Assembly: GCA_003142595.1 (NCBI GenBank)
Contig: PLMU01000009.1
Span: 17,664 to 81,663, forward strand
Direction: 5' to 3'
DNA length: 64,000 nt
From: Phycisphaerales bacterium
Lineage (GTDB): Bacteria; Planctomycetota; Phycisphaerae; Sedimentisphaerales; UBA12454
In this document: one piece after another, positions 33,934-42,180 of the stretch
Numbering within the stretch: the first letter of the stretch is position 1
How the letters are laid out: each line of letters opens with the position of its first letter
Translations under genes and position numbers: made by a program
The notes under the pieces: generated by a model
Databases searched by the model: none
What the model saw: the letters and a program-made list of their open reading frames with translations, nothing else
What the model was told of the DNA's origin: nothing

Positions 33934-35190
33934 ATGCTGCACAAATTTCCATACAAAGATTTTCCTTCGGTTGATGTGCCCGAAGGTAATCTTGCGGGAA
34001 TTTACAAGCCTGTCGAATATCCACAGAATGAGGATGAAAGCAAAATTCTTGAAAAAGCGCTTGCCAATCCCATAGTCGTAGACCGGCTCGACAGGATGGT
34101 GAAAACCGGTATGAAAACTGTCATAGCGGTTGATGATATCACACGCTCGACAAAAACGGAGCTTATGCTGCCGCTGGTTTTAAGGCAGCTTTCGCAGGCA
34201 AAGATTAATAATAAAGACATTACAATTTTTATCGCGCTGGGCACTCACCGGCAGATGACCGAGAGCGAAATAAGGCTCAAATATACAAAAGAGGCGGCTG
34301 AAAATTATCGCATAATAAATCCCGACTGGAAAGTAATCGCAGACTACAGGGCTGTCGGCAAAAGTTCTGACGGTTTTGAAATCAAAATGCACAAAGAGAT
34401 ACTTAACGCTGATTTTGTAATCGGGCTTGGCCAGACAGTGCCGCATATGTATGCAGGTTTCGGAGGCGGCGGGAAAATAATCAACCCCGGCTGCTCGGAT
34501 GAGCAGACAATCGGCCAAATGCACTGGCTAAGTCATACAATACCTTCAAAACAGAGATTCGGCACCCGTGATAACCCGGTAAGACAGCTTGTAAACGATG
34601 TCGCTGTAAAAAGTGGCCTGAAATTTATTCTTAATGAAGTGCCGACGATGGAAAGCAAAATTGCCGCTGCGTTTGCGGGCGACCCGATTAAGGCTCATCA
34701 GGCGGCGTGCGATTTTGCAGCCGGATTGTATATGGTCAAGGTGCAAAAGGCTGATATTGTGATTGCCGATTCATATCCTGCCGACATTGATTTCTGGCAG
34801 TCGCTAAAGGTGCTGTATTCTGCGCATTTTGCGGTAAAAAAAGGCGGCACGTTAATATTTGTTTCACCCTGTCCGGAAGGAGTCAGCTCGCAGCATCCTG
34901 AAATAACCCAAATCGGTTATAAAACAGGTTATGAACAGATAAAAAAACTTGTCGCCGAAGGCAAATTGAGCAAGGTTGTGGCGGCAAATGTGTGGATGGG
35001 AAATGAAATCCTGCAAAACAGCGAGGTTGTTTTTGTGACCAAAGGCATATCGGAAAAAGAATTAACAGCAATGGGTTTTCAATGGGCGGCAAATCCTGAC
35101 ATCGCGTTAAAAGCGGCAATAAAAAAGCACCGCAAAGACGCGAAAATCAGCATACTCTGCGGTGCATCGAAAATTATCTGTCAAACCTGA
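33934..35190 (+). CDS. LarA-like nickel-dependent lactate/2-hydroxyacid racemase
   Basis: 418 residues, LarA/DUF2088 fold. Visible blocks are AVDDITRSTKTELMLPLVL, ALGTHRQMTESE (a catalytic histidine region), and VIGLGQTVPHMYAGFGGGGKIINPGC, which holds the lysine and histidine that bind the nickel-pincer cofactor. LarA enzymes interconvert stereoisomers of 2-hydroxyacids using a covalently bound nickel cofactor made by LarB, LarC and LarE; none of these is in the window. The substrate in this subgroup may differ from lactate (malate and others are known). It follows the mutase by 5 bp in the same operon. No Shine-Dalgarno sequence is clear. Confidence 0.85.
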   Translation: MLHKFPYKDFPSVDVPEGNLAGIYKPVEYPQNEDESKILEKALANPIVVDRLDRMVKTGMKTVIAVDDITRSTKTELMLPLVLRQLSQAKINNKDITIFIALGTHRQMTESEIRLKYTKEAAENYRIINPDWKVIADYRAVGKSSDGFEIKMHKEILNADFVIGLGQTVPHMYAGFGGGGKIINPGCSDEQTIGQMHWLSHTIPSKQRFGTRDNPVRQLVNDVAVKSGLKFILNEVPTMESKIAAAFAGDPIKAHQAACDFAAGLYMVKVQKADIVIADSYPADIDFWQSLKVLYSAHFAVKKGGTLIFVSPCPEGVSSQHPEITQIGYKTGYEQIKKLVAEGKLSKVVAANVWMGNEILQNSEVVFVTKGISEKELTAMGFQWAANPDIALKAAIKKHRKDAKISILCGASKIICQT

Positions 35191-35196
35191 CGGCCG

Positions 35197-36561
35197 TTAT
35201 TTATCAAACGGCATTTTAGCCCCGCCGCTGGGGGTAATTGTTGTATCGCTTTGCGTTCCTACCGGATTTTGCTGCTCATGGCCCTGCCTTCTGCAGATTA
35301 GCCCTTCAGATAATTTAGACTCATTGCCGCCTATTAATATCGCATAGGAATAGCCTGGCATAACCTTTACAATTTTTATGGTGGCGACAGGCTCTTCGGT
35401 TTGTCCGAGCGATTCTTTTGTGTCATAATCGAAAATCTCTTCGCCTTGCTGGAGGACTTCATAAATATCCGATACGGCGATGTCTTTGCCGCCTTTATTA
35501 ATGGCAATCGTTTTATTGGGCAGGATTTTTGCGATTCTGACCGGATATAGCCCCTGTGTTATATTATCGGCAATCGGACTGACAGCTAATTTAATCAGTT
35601 CATCAGCGAGCAGGCGATAATCAATCTTGTCATCCTGCCAATTAGGGATAAGTTTTCTGACGTCCCTGTCATACTGGAGCCATAAGTTTACTGAATCTGA
35701 AAATTTAATCTGGGTTGTCGCTGCGCCGATAAGAGAATAATCCAGTTTAAACTTTGCTTCGTGTTCAAAGACACACTGGCCTGTGATTTCCACATATTTT
35801 ATATTTTCACTTATTGATGCTTCGTTCAGCGTCAAAGCAAGAATATAGTCGGCACCTAAAAGATTTCCCAGTTTCGCTTTTTCTTCAAGGGAAGCGTCGC
35901 CGCGCCAGACCAGACCTTTTTCCTGCATAATCTTGTCGATGTAGCTCCTGTCGAGGATGGCGAATTTATTAGTCGCTGCGAGTTTGGTGTTCAAAATATG
36001 TGAAATTTTCTTTTCGATTTCGCTGCTGCTCAAGAGGACTTCTTTGCCGCGAACAAGCTGCTCGATTTTATCGCATCCCGACTCTGAGCTTGTGATAGTG
36101 CCGAAGCGGTAAACGCTGCTTAAAGTTGTCGGCGCCACAACGGCTATTCTTACTCTGTTGTTTTTGTCCGGCGGCTGATAGTCGTATATCCAGGCTTTGA
36201 CTTTTACCTCGTAGGAATTGGCGTCGTGTTTCTCTTCGAGGACATCATAGGTTTTTACAAATGCGCCAATTTGCATTTCATTTGTAGAGCCTTTGGTTCT
36301 TATTGAAACGGCGTCGAAGCCTATTTCCTTGCCGGAGCCTTTTCTATCAATATCCGCGGAAGCGGAATCATAACTGTATTCATATTCTCCGGAGCCGACA
36401 CTTATTCCCTTTGCCTTGGCGACGGCCTCAAAGATGGCTCTTTTTATCGCTTCCTGCCTTGTCGGAGCGACTCCTTTGCCTTCCTGGACGATGGGTTTTG
36501 TTTCAGCAAAAGCCTGTAAAGAAAGCAGGCCAATCAACAATAGTGTTATTGTCTTTTTCAT
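35197..36561 (-). CDS. CsgG/FlgT-like exported protein
   Basis: About 454 residues with a signal peptide (MKKTITLLLIGLLSLQAFA). Residues 25-130 have the FlgT/YcfL-associated pattern EGKGVAPTRQEAIKRAIFEAVAKAKG, a domain shared with flagellar assembly protein FlgT. The middle (SSSEIEKKISHILNTKLAATNKFAILDRSYIDKIMQE then LLGADYILALTLNEA) is a CsgG-like curli-export fold. The C-terminal part resembles a beta-domain with KIVKVMPGYSYAILIGG. It is last in an operon with LpoB-like and YcfL-like genes. Its role is probably envelope or polymer assembly; a pore is only inferred, and no flagellar genes are nearby. AAGGA before ATG is clear. Confidence 0.7.
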   Translation of the reverse strand: MKKTITLLLIGLLSLQAFAETKPIVQEGKGVAPTRQEAIKRAIFEAVAKAKGISVGSGEYEYSYDSASADIDRKGSGKEIGFDAVSIRTKGSTNEMQIGAFVKTYDVLEEKHDANSYEVKVKAWIYDYQPPDKNNRVRIAVVAPTTLSSVYRFGTITSSESGCDKIEQLVRGKEVLLSSSEIEKKISHILNTKLAATNKFAILDRSYIDKIMQEKGLVWRGDASLEEKAKLGNLLGADYILALTLNEASISENIKYVEITGQCVFEHEAKFKLDYSLIGAATTQIKFSDSVNLWLQYDRDVRKLIPNWQDDKIDYRLLADELIKLAVSPIADNITQGLYPVRIAKILPNKTIAINKGGKDIAVSDIYEVLQQGEEIFDYDTKESLGQTEEPVATIKIVKVMPGYSYAILIGGNESKLSEGLICRRQGHEQQNPVGTQSDTTITPSGGAKMPFDK

Positions 36562-36594
36562 TTTTGTTCGTCCTTAAACTTTTTTTATACAGTA

Positions 36595-37206
36595 TTACCA
36601 GGAAACTGTTTTGTTACTTCCGCGTTTTACGATAGGGACCTCTTTCTGCCAGAATCTAAGGCCGGTCTTTACATCTGTAAGCTTCAGTTGGAAATAATAT
36701 TCCACCTGCTGCTTATCACTGTCATAACGCAGATTTCTCTGGAAGATTTTTCCGGACATACTTAATTCCGGAGCGATTATTTGTCCCTTTTGGGGCATAG
36801 TCGGCTGATTAAACTCTTCGCCTCTCGAAGAGTCGCGGACATCCCTCATACCATAAACAGTGTCATCGCGATTGCTCTCTTTGCCGCCAACTGCGGAAGT
36901 CATAACAACCTGTCCGCTATTCATCATATCTTCTTCGATTTTCGCGGTAAGCTGGTCGGTGTCAATCCTCTGCATCGTGTCGTTAGTAACTTTGCTTGTG
37001 GCCAGGACATATCTGCTGCCGTCCTTTTTAGACAGGACGCCTGAATGCAGAAGCGATTGAATCATATCGCTTGCGGCCTGGTCGAAATCCCTGTAATCGA
37101 GCGACATAACCTGTTTGCCGGTGTCATTTTTGGTATCTACTTTCTGAACTTCCTCACAGCCGGCAAGGAAAAATGGTATAACAAATAATACAGCAAGTTT
37201 TTTCAT
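36595..37206 (-). CDS. LpoB-like penicillin-binding-protein activator lipoprotein
   Basis: 203 residues with a lipobox (FFLAGC). The LpoB core reads LDYRDFDQAASDMIQSLLHSGVL, YVLATSKVTNDTMQRIDTDQLTAKIEEDMMNSGQV, then APELSMSGKIFQRN and VEYYFQLKLTDVKTGLRFWQKE. In E. coli LpoB docks on PBP1B and stimulates peptidoglycan synthesis; related CsgG-like proteins have other roles. It lies beside a YcfL-like gene, as lpoB (ycfM) and ycfL do in E. coli, which supports the assignment. Planctomycetes have thin and unusual cell walls, so its presence is worth noting. The Shine-Dalgarno sequence GGAT is present. Confidence 0.8.
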   Translation of the reverse strand: MKKLAVLFVIPFFLAGCEEVQKVDTKNDTGKQVMSLDYRDFDQAASDMIQSLLHSGVLSKKDGSRYVLATSKVTNDTMQRIDTDQLTAKIEEDMMNSGQVVMTSAVGGKESNRDDTVYGMRDVRDSSRGEEFNQPTMPQKGQIIAPELSMSGKIFQRNLRYDSDKQQVEYYFQLKLTDVKTGLRFWQKEVPIVKRGSNKTVSW

Positions 37207-37221
37207 ATAATTATCCTTTCT

Positions 37222-37665
37222 TTATTCGGGGGTTTTTCTCGTATCCATTCTGAAATCAGTAACTTCTTTTGACGGAGCGACGGCTTTAAAATCGAAAGTA
37301 GTCCTTGATTTTGCCGAAACCGGCATCCAGACGGCCGCTTTGGAATCGACGGTAGCGCCATTTTTGTCGAGCCAATCTACTTTGTAATCAAATCGCTTTG
37401 TATAGACGGCCCGGTTGTAGCCTGTTACCTGAATTTCAAGGAAGTCCGAGTTGTTTCTGAAGACTTTTACATCTTTTAAGTCGATTCCATGTCCTGCCAG
37501 CAGACTGAAAGCGGCGTACACAGGACGCGTGAGGTAATTGTTCGCGGCGTCAGAGCTTTTGACGTCGGAGTCGAGACTTACTCGTTTGTCTTTATATTCT
37601 TTGTTACAGCCGTTTAACAACACAATCGAAACGGCAAAAAACAACAAAAGAAAACACTTTTTCAT
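37222..37665 (-). CDS. YcfL-like lipoprotein
   Basis: 147 residues with a lipobox (VLLNGC). The mature domain contains DVKSSDAANNYLTRPVYAAFSLLAGHGIDLKDVKVFRNNSDFLEIQVTGYNRAVYTKRFDYKVDWLDKNGATVD, a beta-sandwich typical of DUF1425/YcfL. Function is unknown even in E. coli. AAGGAG precedes the start. It is second in the minus-strand operon running COG3014-like, YcfL-like, LpoB-like, CsgG/FlgT-like; the shared order with enterobacteria suggests these act together at the envelope. Confidence 0.75.
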   Translation of the reverse strand: MKKCFLLLFFAVSIVLLNGCNKEYKDKRVSLDSDVKSSDAANNYLTRPVYAAFSLLAGHGIDLKDVKVFRNNSDFLEIQVTGYNRAVYTKRFDYKVDWLDKNGATVDSKAAVWMPVSAKSRTTFDFKAVAPSKEVTDFRMDTRKTPE

Positions 37666-37696
37666 AGTTATCTCCTTAATTATATTTTAAATTTTC

Positions 37697-39091
37697 TCAC
37701 ATAGGAATAATTTCGTAAACAGGTTTCGCATTTCTTTGCACGATTTTAATATAAACCAATACATTATTACAATTTGGCAGTTGAATGTCAAATGTCTGGC
37801 AATTGTCAGGTGTAATTTTAAGTATATTATTCTGGGGCTTTGGCATTTTTGCAACCTGGAAATCCTTCGGCAGGGCAGTCCAGATTCTGATATCGGCATC
37901 ATTGGTCATAAACGAATAGGCAGCTATTCCCATCGCAAGAAGGTTGGCCCCAGTGGAACCCTGGCTTGTTAAAGCATATTGGGCGACAACTTTGGCGGTT
38001 GTTGAAACTATCGCCCTGAATAAGGCGGCATCAAAGTCTTTTTTAAATTCGCTGTGTATAACCCTGTCCATATTGCAGACAACAGAGGTATTATATATGG
38101 TTCCGTCAGAATCTATTTGCAGGGAAGTAACCGCGCCATCTCTGTATTTGAGTTTCGGCAGCGCAATTCCCGCGTAGAATACTCTGTTGGTTGCTATGAA
38201 AATCGGCAGGTCGATTCTGAATTCTTCTCTAATCGGACCTACTCCGTTCTCAAAAATCACCCATACGGTATTTTTGAAAGTGCCGTTTGCGGCGAGCAAT
38301 TTTTCAGTTTCGTCAAATTCCTGAGCGATGGAATTATTTTCGGGGACAAGGCCGCAGGTTTCTTTCAACAGGTCGCGTGCTTCTGAAGTCTGACCTGTGC
38401 CGTTGAAGTAAACTGACGCCAGATAATTAACAAAAGGATTAACATAATTGCTATAGGCCTTATACGCGTCAAGTTCCGGGTATTTATCGTGCAGAGCTTG
38501 TCCTAATTTGGGGTCTTCAAGAGTCGATTTAGCGAGGCTGCCGTATTGAGCCTTGTCGAGCTGCTCTTTTTCCTTATTGATTTCTTTTTCGAAAACTTCC
38601 TTTGTTCTTCTTTGTCTGTCAAGCGCCCTGTTAAATTCGACTCTCGCAAGGTCAAAATTGCCCTGAGCCATAAAATTCAGGGCCTTATACGTATTTACCA
38701 TAACTCTATCGTATTGTTCGCCTTGATAAGGAATAACATTGTCATTAACGACCATGGCGGCTACCTGGTCTCCGCCGGACCAGCGAAGGTCATAGAATTT
38801 CAGGAAATCTTCTGCTTTGTCGAAATATTTTGTGCTGCGGTTGTAATCTTTAAAGCTTCTTTTTGCCGCGGCGGTCTGAAGTATCCAGAGAAGGTCATCG
38901 TTGTCAGGATTTTTTCTGTTTTTATCAAAATGTTTTTGCGCACTAGTTGCCGCTGAATTGAAATCCGCCGCTTCAAAACGTTCATTGAAGGTTTGCAGCC
39001 GCTCCTGCATAGAGTTGCAGCCGCTAATGAGAGGCAAACTCAAAACTATTGCAGTAAAAACAATTATTAAAACGTAAATCCTTTTGTTCAT
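37697..39091 (-). CDS. COG3014-like lipoprotein
   Basis: About 464 residues with a lipobox (LPLISGC). The N-terminal half has TPR-like helices (FEAADFNSAATSAQKHFDKNRKNPDNDDLLWILQTAAA; QYDRVMVNTYKALNFMAQGNFDLARVEFNRALDRQ). The C-terminal half is beta-rich and includes VWVIFENGVGPIREEFRIDLPI, the COG3014 signature. ATG at 39091 is chosen for the lipoprotein signal and GGAG upstream. It is first in the envelope lipoprotein operon. This family often travels with LpoB/YcfL/CsgG-like genes; its function is unknown. Confidence 0.75.
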   Translation of the reverse strand: MNKRIYVLIIVFTAIVLSLPLISGCNSMQERLQTFNERFEAADFNSAATSAQKHFDKNRKNPDNDDLLWILQTAAAKRSFKDYNRSTKYFDKAEDFLKFYDLRWSGGDQVAAMVVNDNVIPYQGEQYDRVMVNTYKALNFMAQGNFDLARVEFNRALDRQRRTKEVFEKEINKEKEQLDKAQYGSLAKSTLEDPKLGQALHDKYPELDAYKAYSNYVNPFVNYLASVYFNGTGQTSEARDLLKETCGLVPENNSIAQEFDETEKLLAANGTFKNTVWVIFENGVGPIREEFRIDLPIFIATNRVFYAGIALPKLKYRDGAVTSLQIDSDGTIYNTSVVCNMDRVIHSEFKKDFDAALFRAIVSTTAKVVAQYALTSQGSTGANLLAMGIAAYSFMTNDADIRIWTALPKDFQVAKMPKPQNNILKITPDNCQTFDIQLPNCNNVLVYIKIVQRNAKPVYEIIPM

Positions 39092-39249
39092 CGGATTAAC
39101 TCCATGAGAATAAGTGCGATACATTATACTAAGGTAACGGAAAGATATTTCAATATAAAAAAGGATTGACAGATTACGATATTATCTTACGCTAAAGAGG
39201 TATATTTGCCAGAAATGTAACTGTCTTATTTGAATAGGGTTAAGAGATA

Positions 39250-40050
39250 ATGAAAATTACATGGATGTTGCTGGCAGCGTCGGCATTAGGATTTATTTGC
39301 AGCGGATGTGATGTTAACCCTGTAACAGGCCAGGAAGAGTTTTTACTGGTAAGCCCGGCCCAGGAAAAAAAGATGGGACTAGACGCCTCGGCGCAAGTTG
39401 AAAAAGAACTTGGCCAGAGCGTCCAGGACCAGCAGCTTCAGGATTATATAAGTTCAGTCGGTCATAAAATAGCGGCCGTCTGCCATACGCCCAATGAGGA
39501 ATTCAGCTATGAGGCAATCGACCACAAATCAGTGAATGCCTTTGCGCTGCCGGGCGGATATATCTATATTACTACCGGTCTGCTGAAGGTGCTTAACAGC
39601 GAGGCTCAGCTTGCGGCGGTTTTAGCGCATGAAACGGCGCATGTAACAGCAAGGCATATCACTCAGCAAATAACCAGAGACTTTATTATTAATGCCGGCA
39701 TAACTGTCGCAAGTACGCAGGTGCCGTCGCCGGCGATGAGAGTTGCAGGTATTGTGAAGCAGCTTGAGGGGATGTCTTTCACCAGAGAACAGGAACGGCA
39801 GGCTGATGAAGTCGGACTGAATTATATTGTCATAGCAGGTTATACGCCTTACGGGATGGTCGAGACGATGGAGGCGCTGCAAAAACAGAGCGATGGACGG
39901 ACGATAGAATTCTTTTCTACGCATCCGAGTCCTGAACACAGGATGGAGTATATAAAGGAAGATATTATAAAAAGAGATTACATCATTTACGGCAAAACCG
40001 GCCGAAAAGGCGAGGCGGAATACAAAAGCAATGTTTTAGACCGGCTTTGA
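39250..40050 (+). CDS. M48-family metalloprotease lipoprotein
   Basis: 266 residues with a lipoprotein signal ending ICSGC. The zinc-binding HETAHVTARH helix (HExxH) is followed about 55 residues later by the third ligand glutamate in REQERQADEVGLNYI. STHPSPEHRMEYI completes the family. Close relatives are LoiP/YcaL/BepA-type envelope proteases that degrade misfolded outer-membrane proteins. No TPR tail is present, so it is LoiP/YcaL-like. It overlaps the convergent menA-like gene by 15 bp at their 3' ends. It is divergent from the lipoprotein operon. Confidence 0.9.
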   Translation: MKITWMLLAASALGFICSGCDVNPVTGQEEFLLVSPAQEKKMGLDASAQVEKELGQSVQDQQLQDYISSVGHKIAAVCHTPNEEFSYEAIDHKSVNAFALPGGYIYITTGLLKVLNSEAQLAAVLAHETAHVTARHITQQITRDFIINAGITVASTQVPSPAMRVAGIVKQLEGMSFTREQERQADEVGLNYIVIAGYTPYGMVETMEALQKQSDGRTIEFFSTHPSPEHRMEYIKEDIIKRDYIIYGKTGRKGEAEYKSNVLDRL

Positions 40051-40968
40051 AAGTAATATCGCCACAGTAAGAGCGATACAGCCGATTGCGTGCAGTAAAA
40101 TGGTATTTCTGCTCAAATCAATATAACCTTTCTGTGCCAATTTTTCAGGATTTGCATTTTTAAAACATACTGTGCTCAGAAAAATAACAGGTATAAGCAG
40201 AATTGCTGAAGCAAGAGCATTTAGATTTATAATCGCGTAAATAATCGACAGCATACAAAGCAATATGAGTATTAATTTATAAAGAGCAGCGGCGTTTTTT
40301 ATGCCCAGGACGACGACAAGAGTTTTTTTGCTCACGGCGCTGTCGGCGTTAAAATCCGGAAATTCATTTGCAAAAATTATCTGGAAAATAAGAATAGCGA
40401 CAATAACGGCAGGCAGAATAAAAACTGAATCAAAAGTTTTCGTCTGAATAAAAAATGCTCCCCAAACAGGTAAGATTCCAAACAGCAGTCCTATTGTTAT
40501 TTCACCTGCTGTGCGGTAGCCGAGTTTAATCGGGGTCGCGGTGTAAAAATATCCGCCAAGAATACCTGCAATTCCAAGTGCAAGCACAAACAAACTTTTT
40601 GTGATTATTAGAATTACTATTCCAAGACAGGCGCCAATAGTCAGAAACACCAATGAGCCTGTCAGAATATCTTTGGGCGACAAAAGATTATTCTGAATCA
40701 TTCTGCTTCCGCCTGAGAAGGGCGTTTTGTTGTCGTTGTGCTCATCGTTGCCGGAGATATGGTCGAAATAATCGTTTGCGATATTGGCTCCAAGATGGAT
40801 TGCTACTGTTGAGCAAATAGCGAACAGACAAAGAGTTAGGTTAAATTGTCCTGTGTGTGAAAAAGCCAGGGCAGTGCCGACGATTACCGGCAGTGCGCTT
40901 GCAGTGCAGAAAGGCGCCCGTAATTCCTTGAGCCAGAGAATAATTTTGGATTGATTTCTTTCGATCAT
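40036..40968 (-). CDS. menA: UbiA-family prenyltransferase, MenA-like
   Basis: 310 residues with about nine membrane segments. The first aspartate motif is NIANDYFDHISGNDEHND and the second is FANEFPDFNADSAVSKKTLVV, the N-D-x-x-D patterns that hold Mg-diphosphate. HLGANIANDYFD is the form seen in MenA (1,4-dihydroxy-2-naphthoate polyprenyltransferase), which would make demethylmenaquinone. Its start overlaps the cupin gene stop (ATGA). No other men genes are in the window, so another UbiA-type substrate cannot be excluded. Confidence 0.8.
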   Translation of the reverse strand: MIERNQSKIILWLKELRAPFCTASALPVIVGTALAFSHTGQFNLTLCLFAICSTVAIHLGANIANDYFDHISGNDEHNDNKTPFSGGSRMIQNNLLSPKDILTGSLVFLTIGACLGIVILIITKSLFVLALGIAGILGGYFYTATPIKLGYRTAGEITIGLLFGILPVWGAFFIQTKTFDSVFILPAVIVAILIFQIIFANEFPDFNADSAVSKKTLVVVLGIKNAAALYKLILILLCMLSIIYAIINLNALASAILLIPVIFLSTVCFKNANPEKLAQKGYIDLSRNTILLHAIGCIALTVAILLSKPV

Positions 40969-41456
40969 ATATATTTTTCGATTATTTGTTTCAAATGCGG
41001 AAATTGTTTAATTAAGAGTTTTCTGTCGCCATGCTGGTAGTCAGAAAATTCGAATCCTGGCGATACAGTGCATCCTAAAAGTGCGAATTTGCCGCCTTCG
41101 ATAAGTCTTGTTCCCTGCCAGACATTTTTAGGCACAACAACCTGAGGTTTTTGGTTTTTGAGCAAATCTGTGCCGAGGACAATTGTTTCTGTTTTACCGC
41201 CATCTGCGATTTTCAGCATCTCTACCGCATCTCCGAGATAAAAGTGAAAGATTTCATCGCTTTTTACACGATGAAGTTTTGAGAAACTCTGCGGCGTTAT
41301 GAGATAAAGAATCGCGGTTGAGAAGTTTCTTGCCCCTTCGTATCCGGCGGGCAGGTCATTGATTTTTTCTTTTGCGCGATAGGTTTCAGTATAAAAACCG
41401 CCTTCATCAGGCAGAGGCTTGAGAGCAAATATTTTAATTATTTCTTCAGCGGTCAT
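40965..41456 (-). CDS. DUF985 cupin protein
   Basis: About 163 residues. Starts MTAEEIIKIFALKPLPDEGGFYTETYR, the DUF985 (RmlC-like cupin) signature, with a barrel containing FSKLHRVKSDEIFHFYLGDAVEMLKI and LGCTVSPGFEFSDYQHGDR. Known members are uncharacterised. Upstream in-frame TTG starts are rejected in favour of the ATG at 41456. It lies between a ferritin-like gene and a menA-like gene with short gaps, so it is probably cotranscribed. A sugar or small-molecule ligand is plausible but unproven. Confidence 0.8.
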   Translation of the reverse strand: MTAEEIIKIFALKPLPDEGGFYTETYRAKEKINDLPAGYEGARNFSTAILYLITPQSFSKLHRVKSDEIFHFYLGDAVEMLKIADGGKTETIVLGTDLLKNQKPQVVVPKNVWQGTRLIEGGKFALLGCTVSPGFEFSDYQHGDRKLLIKQFPHLKQIIEKYI

Positions 41457-41469
41457 ATAGACAAACAAA

Positions 41470-41925
41470 CTAATCTTCTTTTAAAACAATCTGGTCGTAT
41501 TCAAGCTCAAAGCGGAGTTTGTGTTTTGCTTCCTGCTGGGCGAGAGATTGGAAAAGCTGTTTATTTGTCGGGTCTGTGACGAGATTGGCCATATGGGTAT
41601 AGAGCTGAAAGGCCTTTTTTTCTTTCTGCATAGCAAGGACAAGTGCAGCCTGATAGTCCATATCAGGAGTCGGCTGGGCCGCGACCGTGAATTCAGCTAT
41701 TTTTAAATCAGCGATTTGTTCGCCGCTAAGCTCAACTTTCTTTCCCTTTTTGGTATCTTCCAGGAGTTTTTTGTGGTTCTGCTCCTCAGCGGCAAAATCG
41801 AGAAAGACCTGCTTGATTTCAGGATTTTTCATCTTTGCGGCGAGGTCGATATAAAACTTGTAAGCCTTGATTTCATTATCAATCGCAAAATCCAGAATGT
41901 CGTCGACGAGATTAAATTGGTTCAT
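41470..41925 (-). CDS. Rubrerythrin/ferritin-like diiron protein
   Basis: About 151 residues in a four-helix bundle. Repeated E-x-x-H pairs, DNEIKAYKFYIDLA, FAAEEQNHKKLLE, MQKEKKAFQLYTHMA and LAQQEAKHKLRFELEYD, supply the glutamate and histidine diiron ligands of the rubrerythrin-like family. The rubredoxin domain of classic rubrerythrin is missing. Such proteins reduce peroxide or handle iron. ATG at 41925 has GGGAG upstream. It is the first gene of the ferritin-cupin-menA operon; the phage structural operon diverges from it. Confidence 0.85.
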   Translation of the reverse strand: MNQFNLVDDILDFAIDNEIKAYKFYIDLAAKMKNPEIKQVFLDFAAEEQNHKKLLEDTKKGKKVELSGEQIADLKIAEFTVAAQPTPDMDYQAALVLAMQKEKKAFQLYTHMANLVTDPTNKQLFQSLAQQEAKHKLRFELEYDQIVLKED

Positions 41926-42007
41926 TGGTACTCCCATAAAAATATTCTTCAATTATTATACGATAGTTCCAGAGCAAATCAATCGATTATTCCTGTCTGT
42001 TTTTTTA

Positions 42008-42140
42008 CAAAGCGCGCAATATAAAACTTGCGCGCTTTAAAAAAATAAAAAAATTTATCTCCATATCCGGCAAGGAGTTACAAATTTCACATCTGGAATT
42101 TTGTTCGAAATTTAGCACAAAGCGCGCAACTTCCTATGTA
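42008..42140 (+). promoter_or_regulatory. Repeated CAAAGCGCGCAA sites and promoter of the phage structural operon
   Basis: CAAAGCGCGCAA occurs at 42008-42019 and 42118-42129, with an inverted partial copy TTGCGCGCTTT at 42028-42038. The first two could form a hairpin, but no T run follows, so a DNA-binding role is more likely. TTAGCA (42112-42117), 17 bp and TATGTA (42135-42140) form a weak promoter whose spacer is occupied by the third copy. The operon's first gene starts at 42181. Confidence 0.45.
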
Positions 42141-42180
42141 GGGTGGAAAGACATATAAATCAAAATTGCGGAGAAATTTA

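Noticed and set aside
42008..42038. Hairpin AAAGCGCGCA...TGCGCGCTTT as an intrinsic terminator
   Set aside because: A runs, not T runs, flank it in both directions, and a third copy sits alone at 42118; a binding site is the better explanation.
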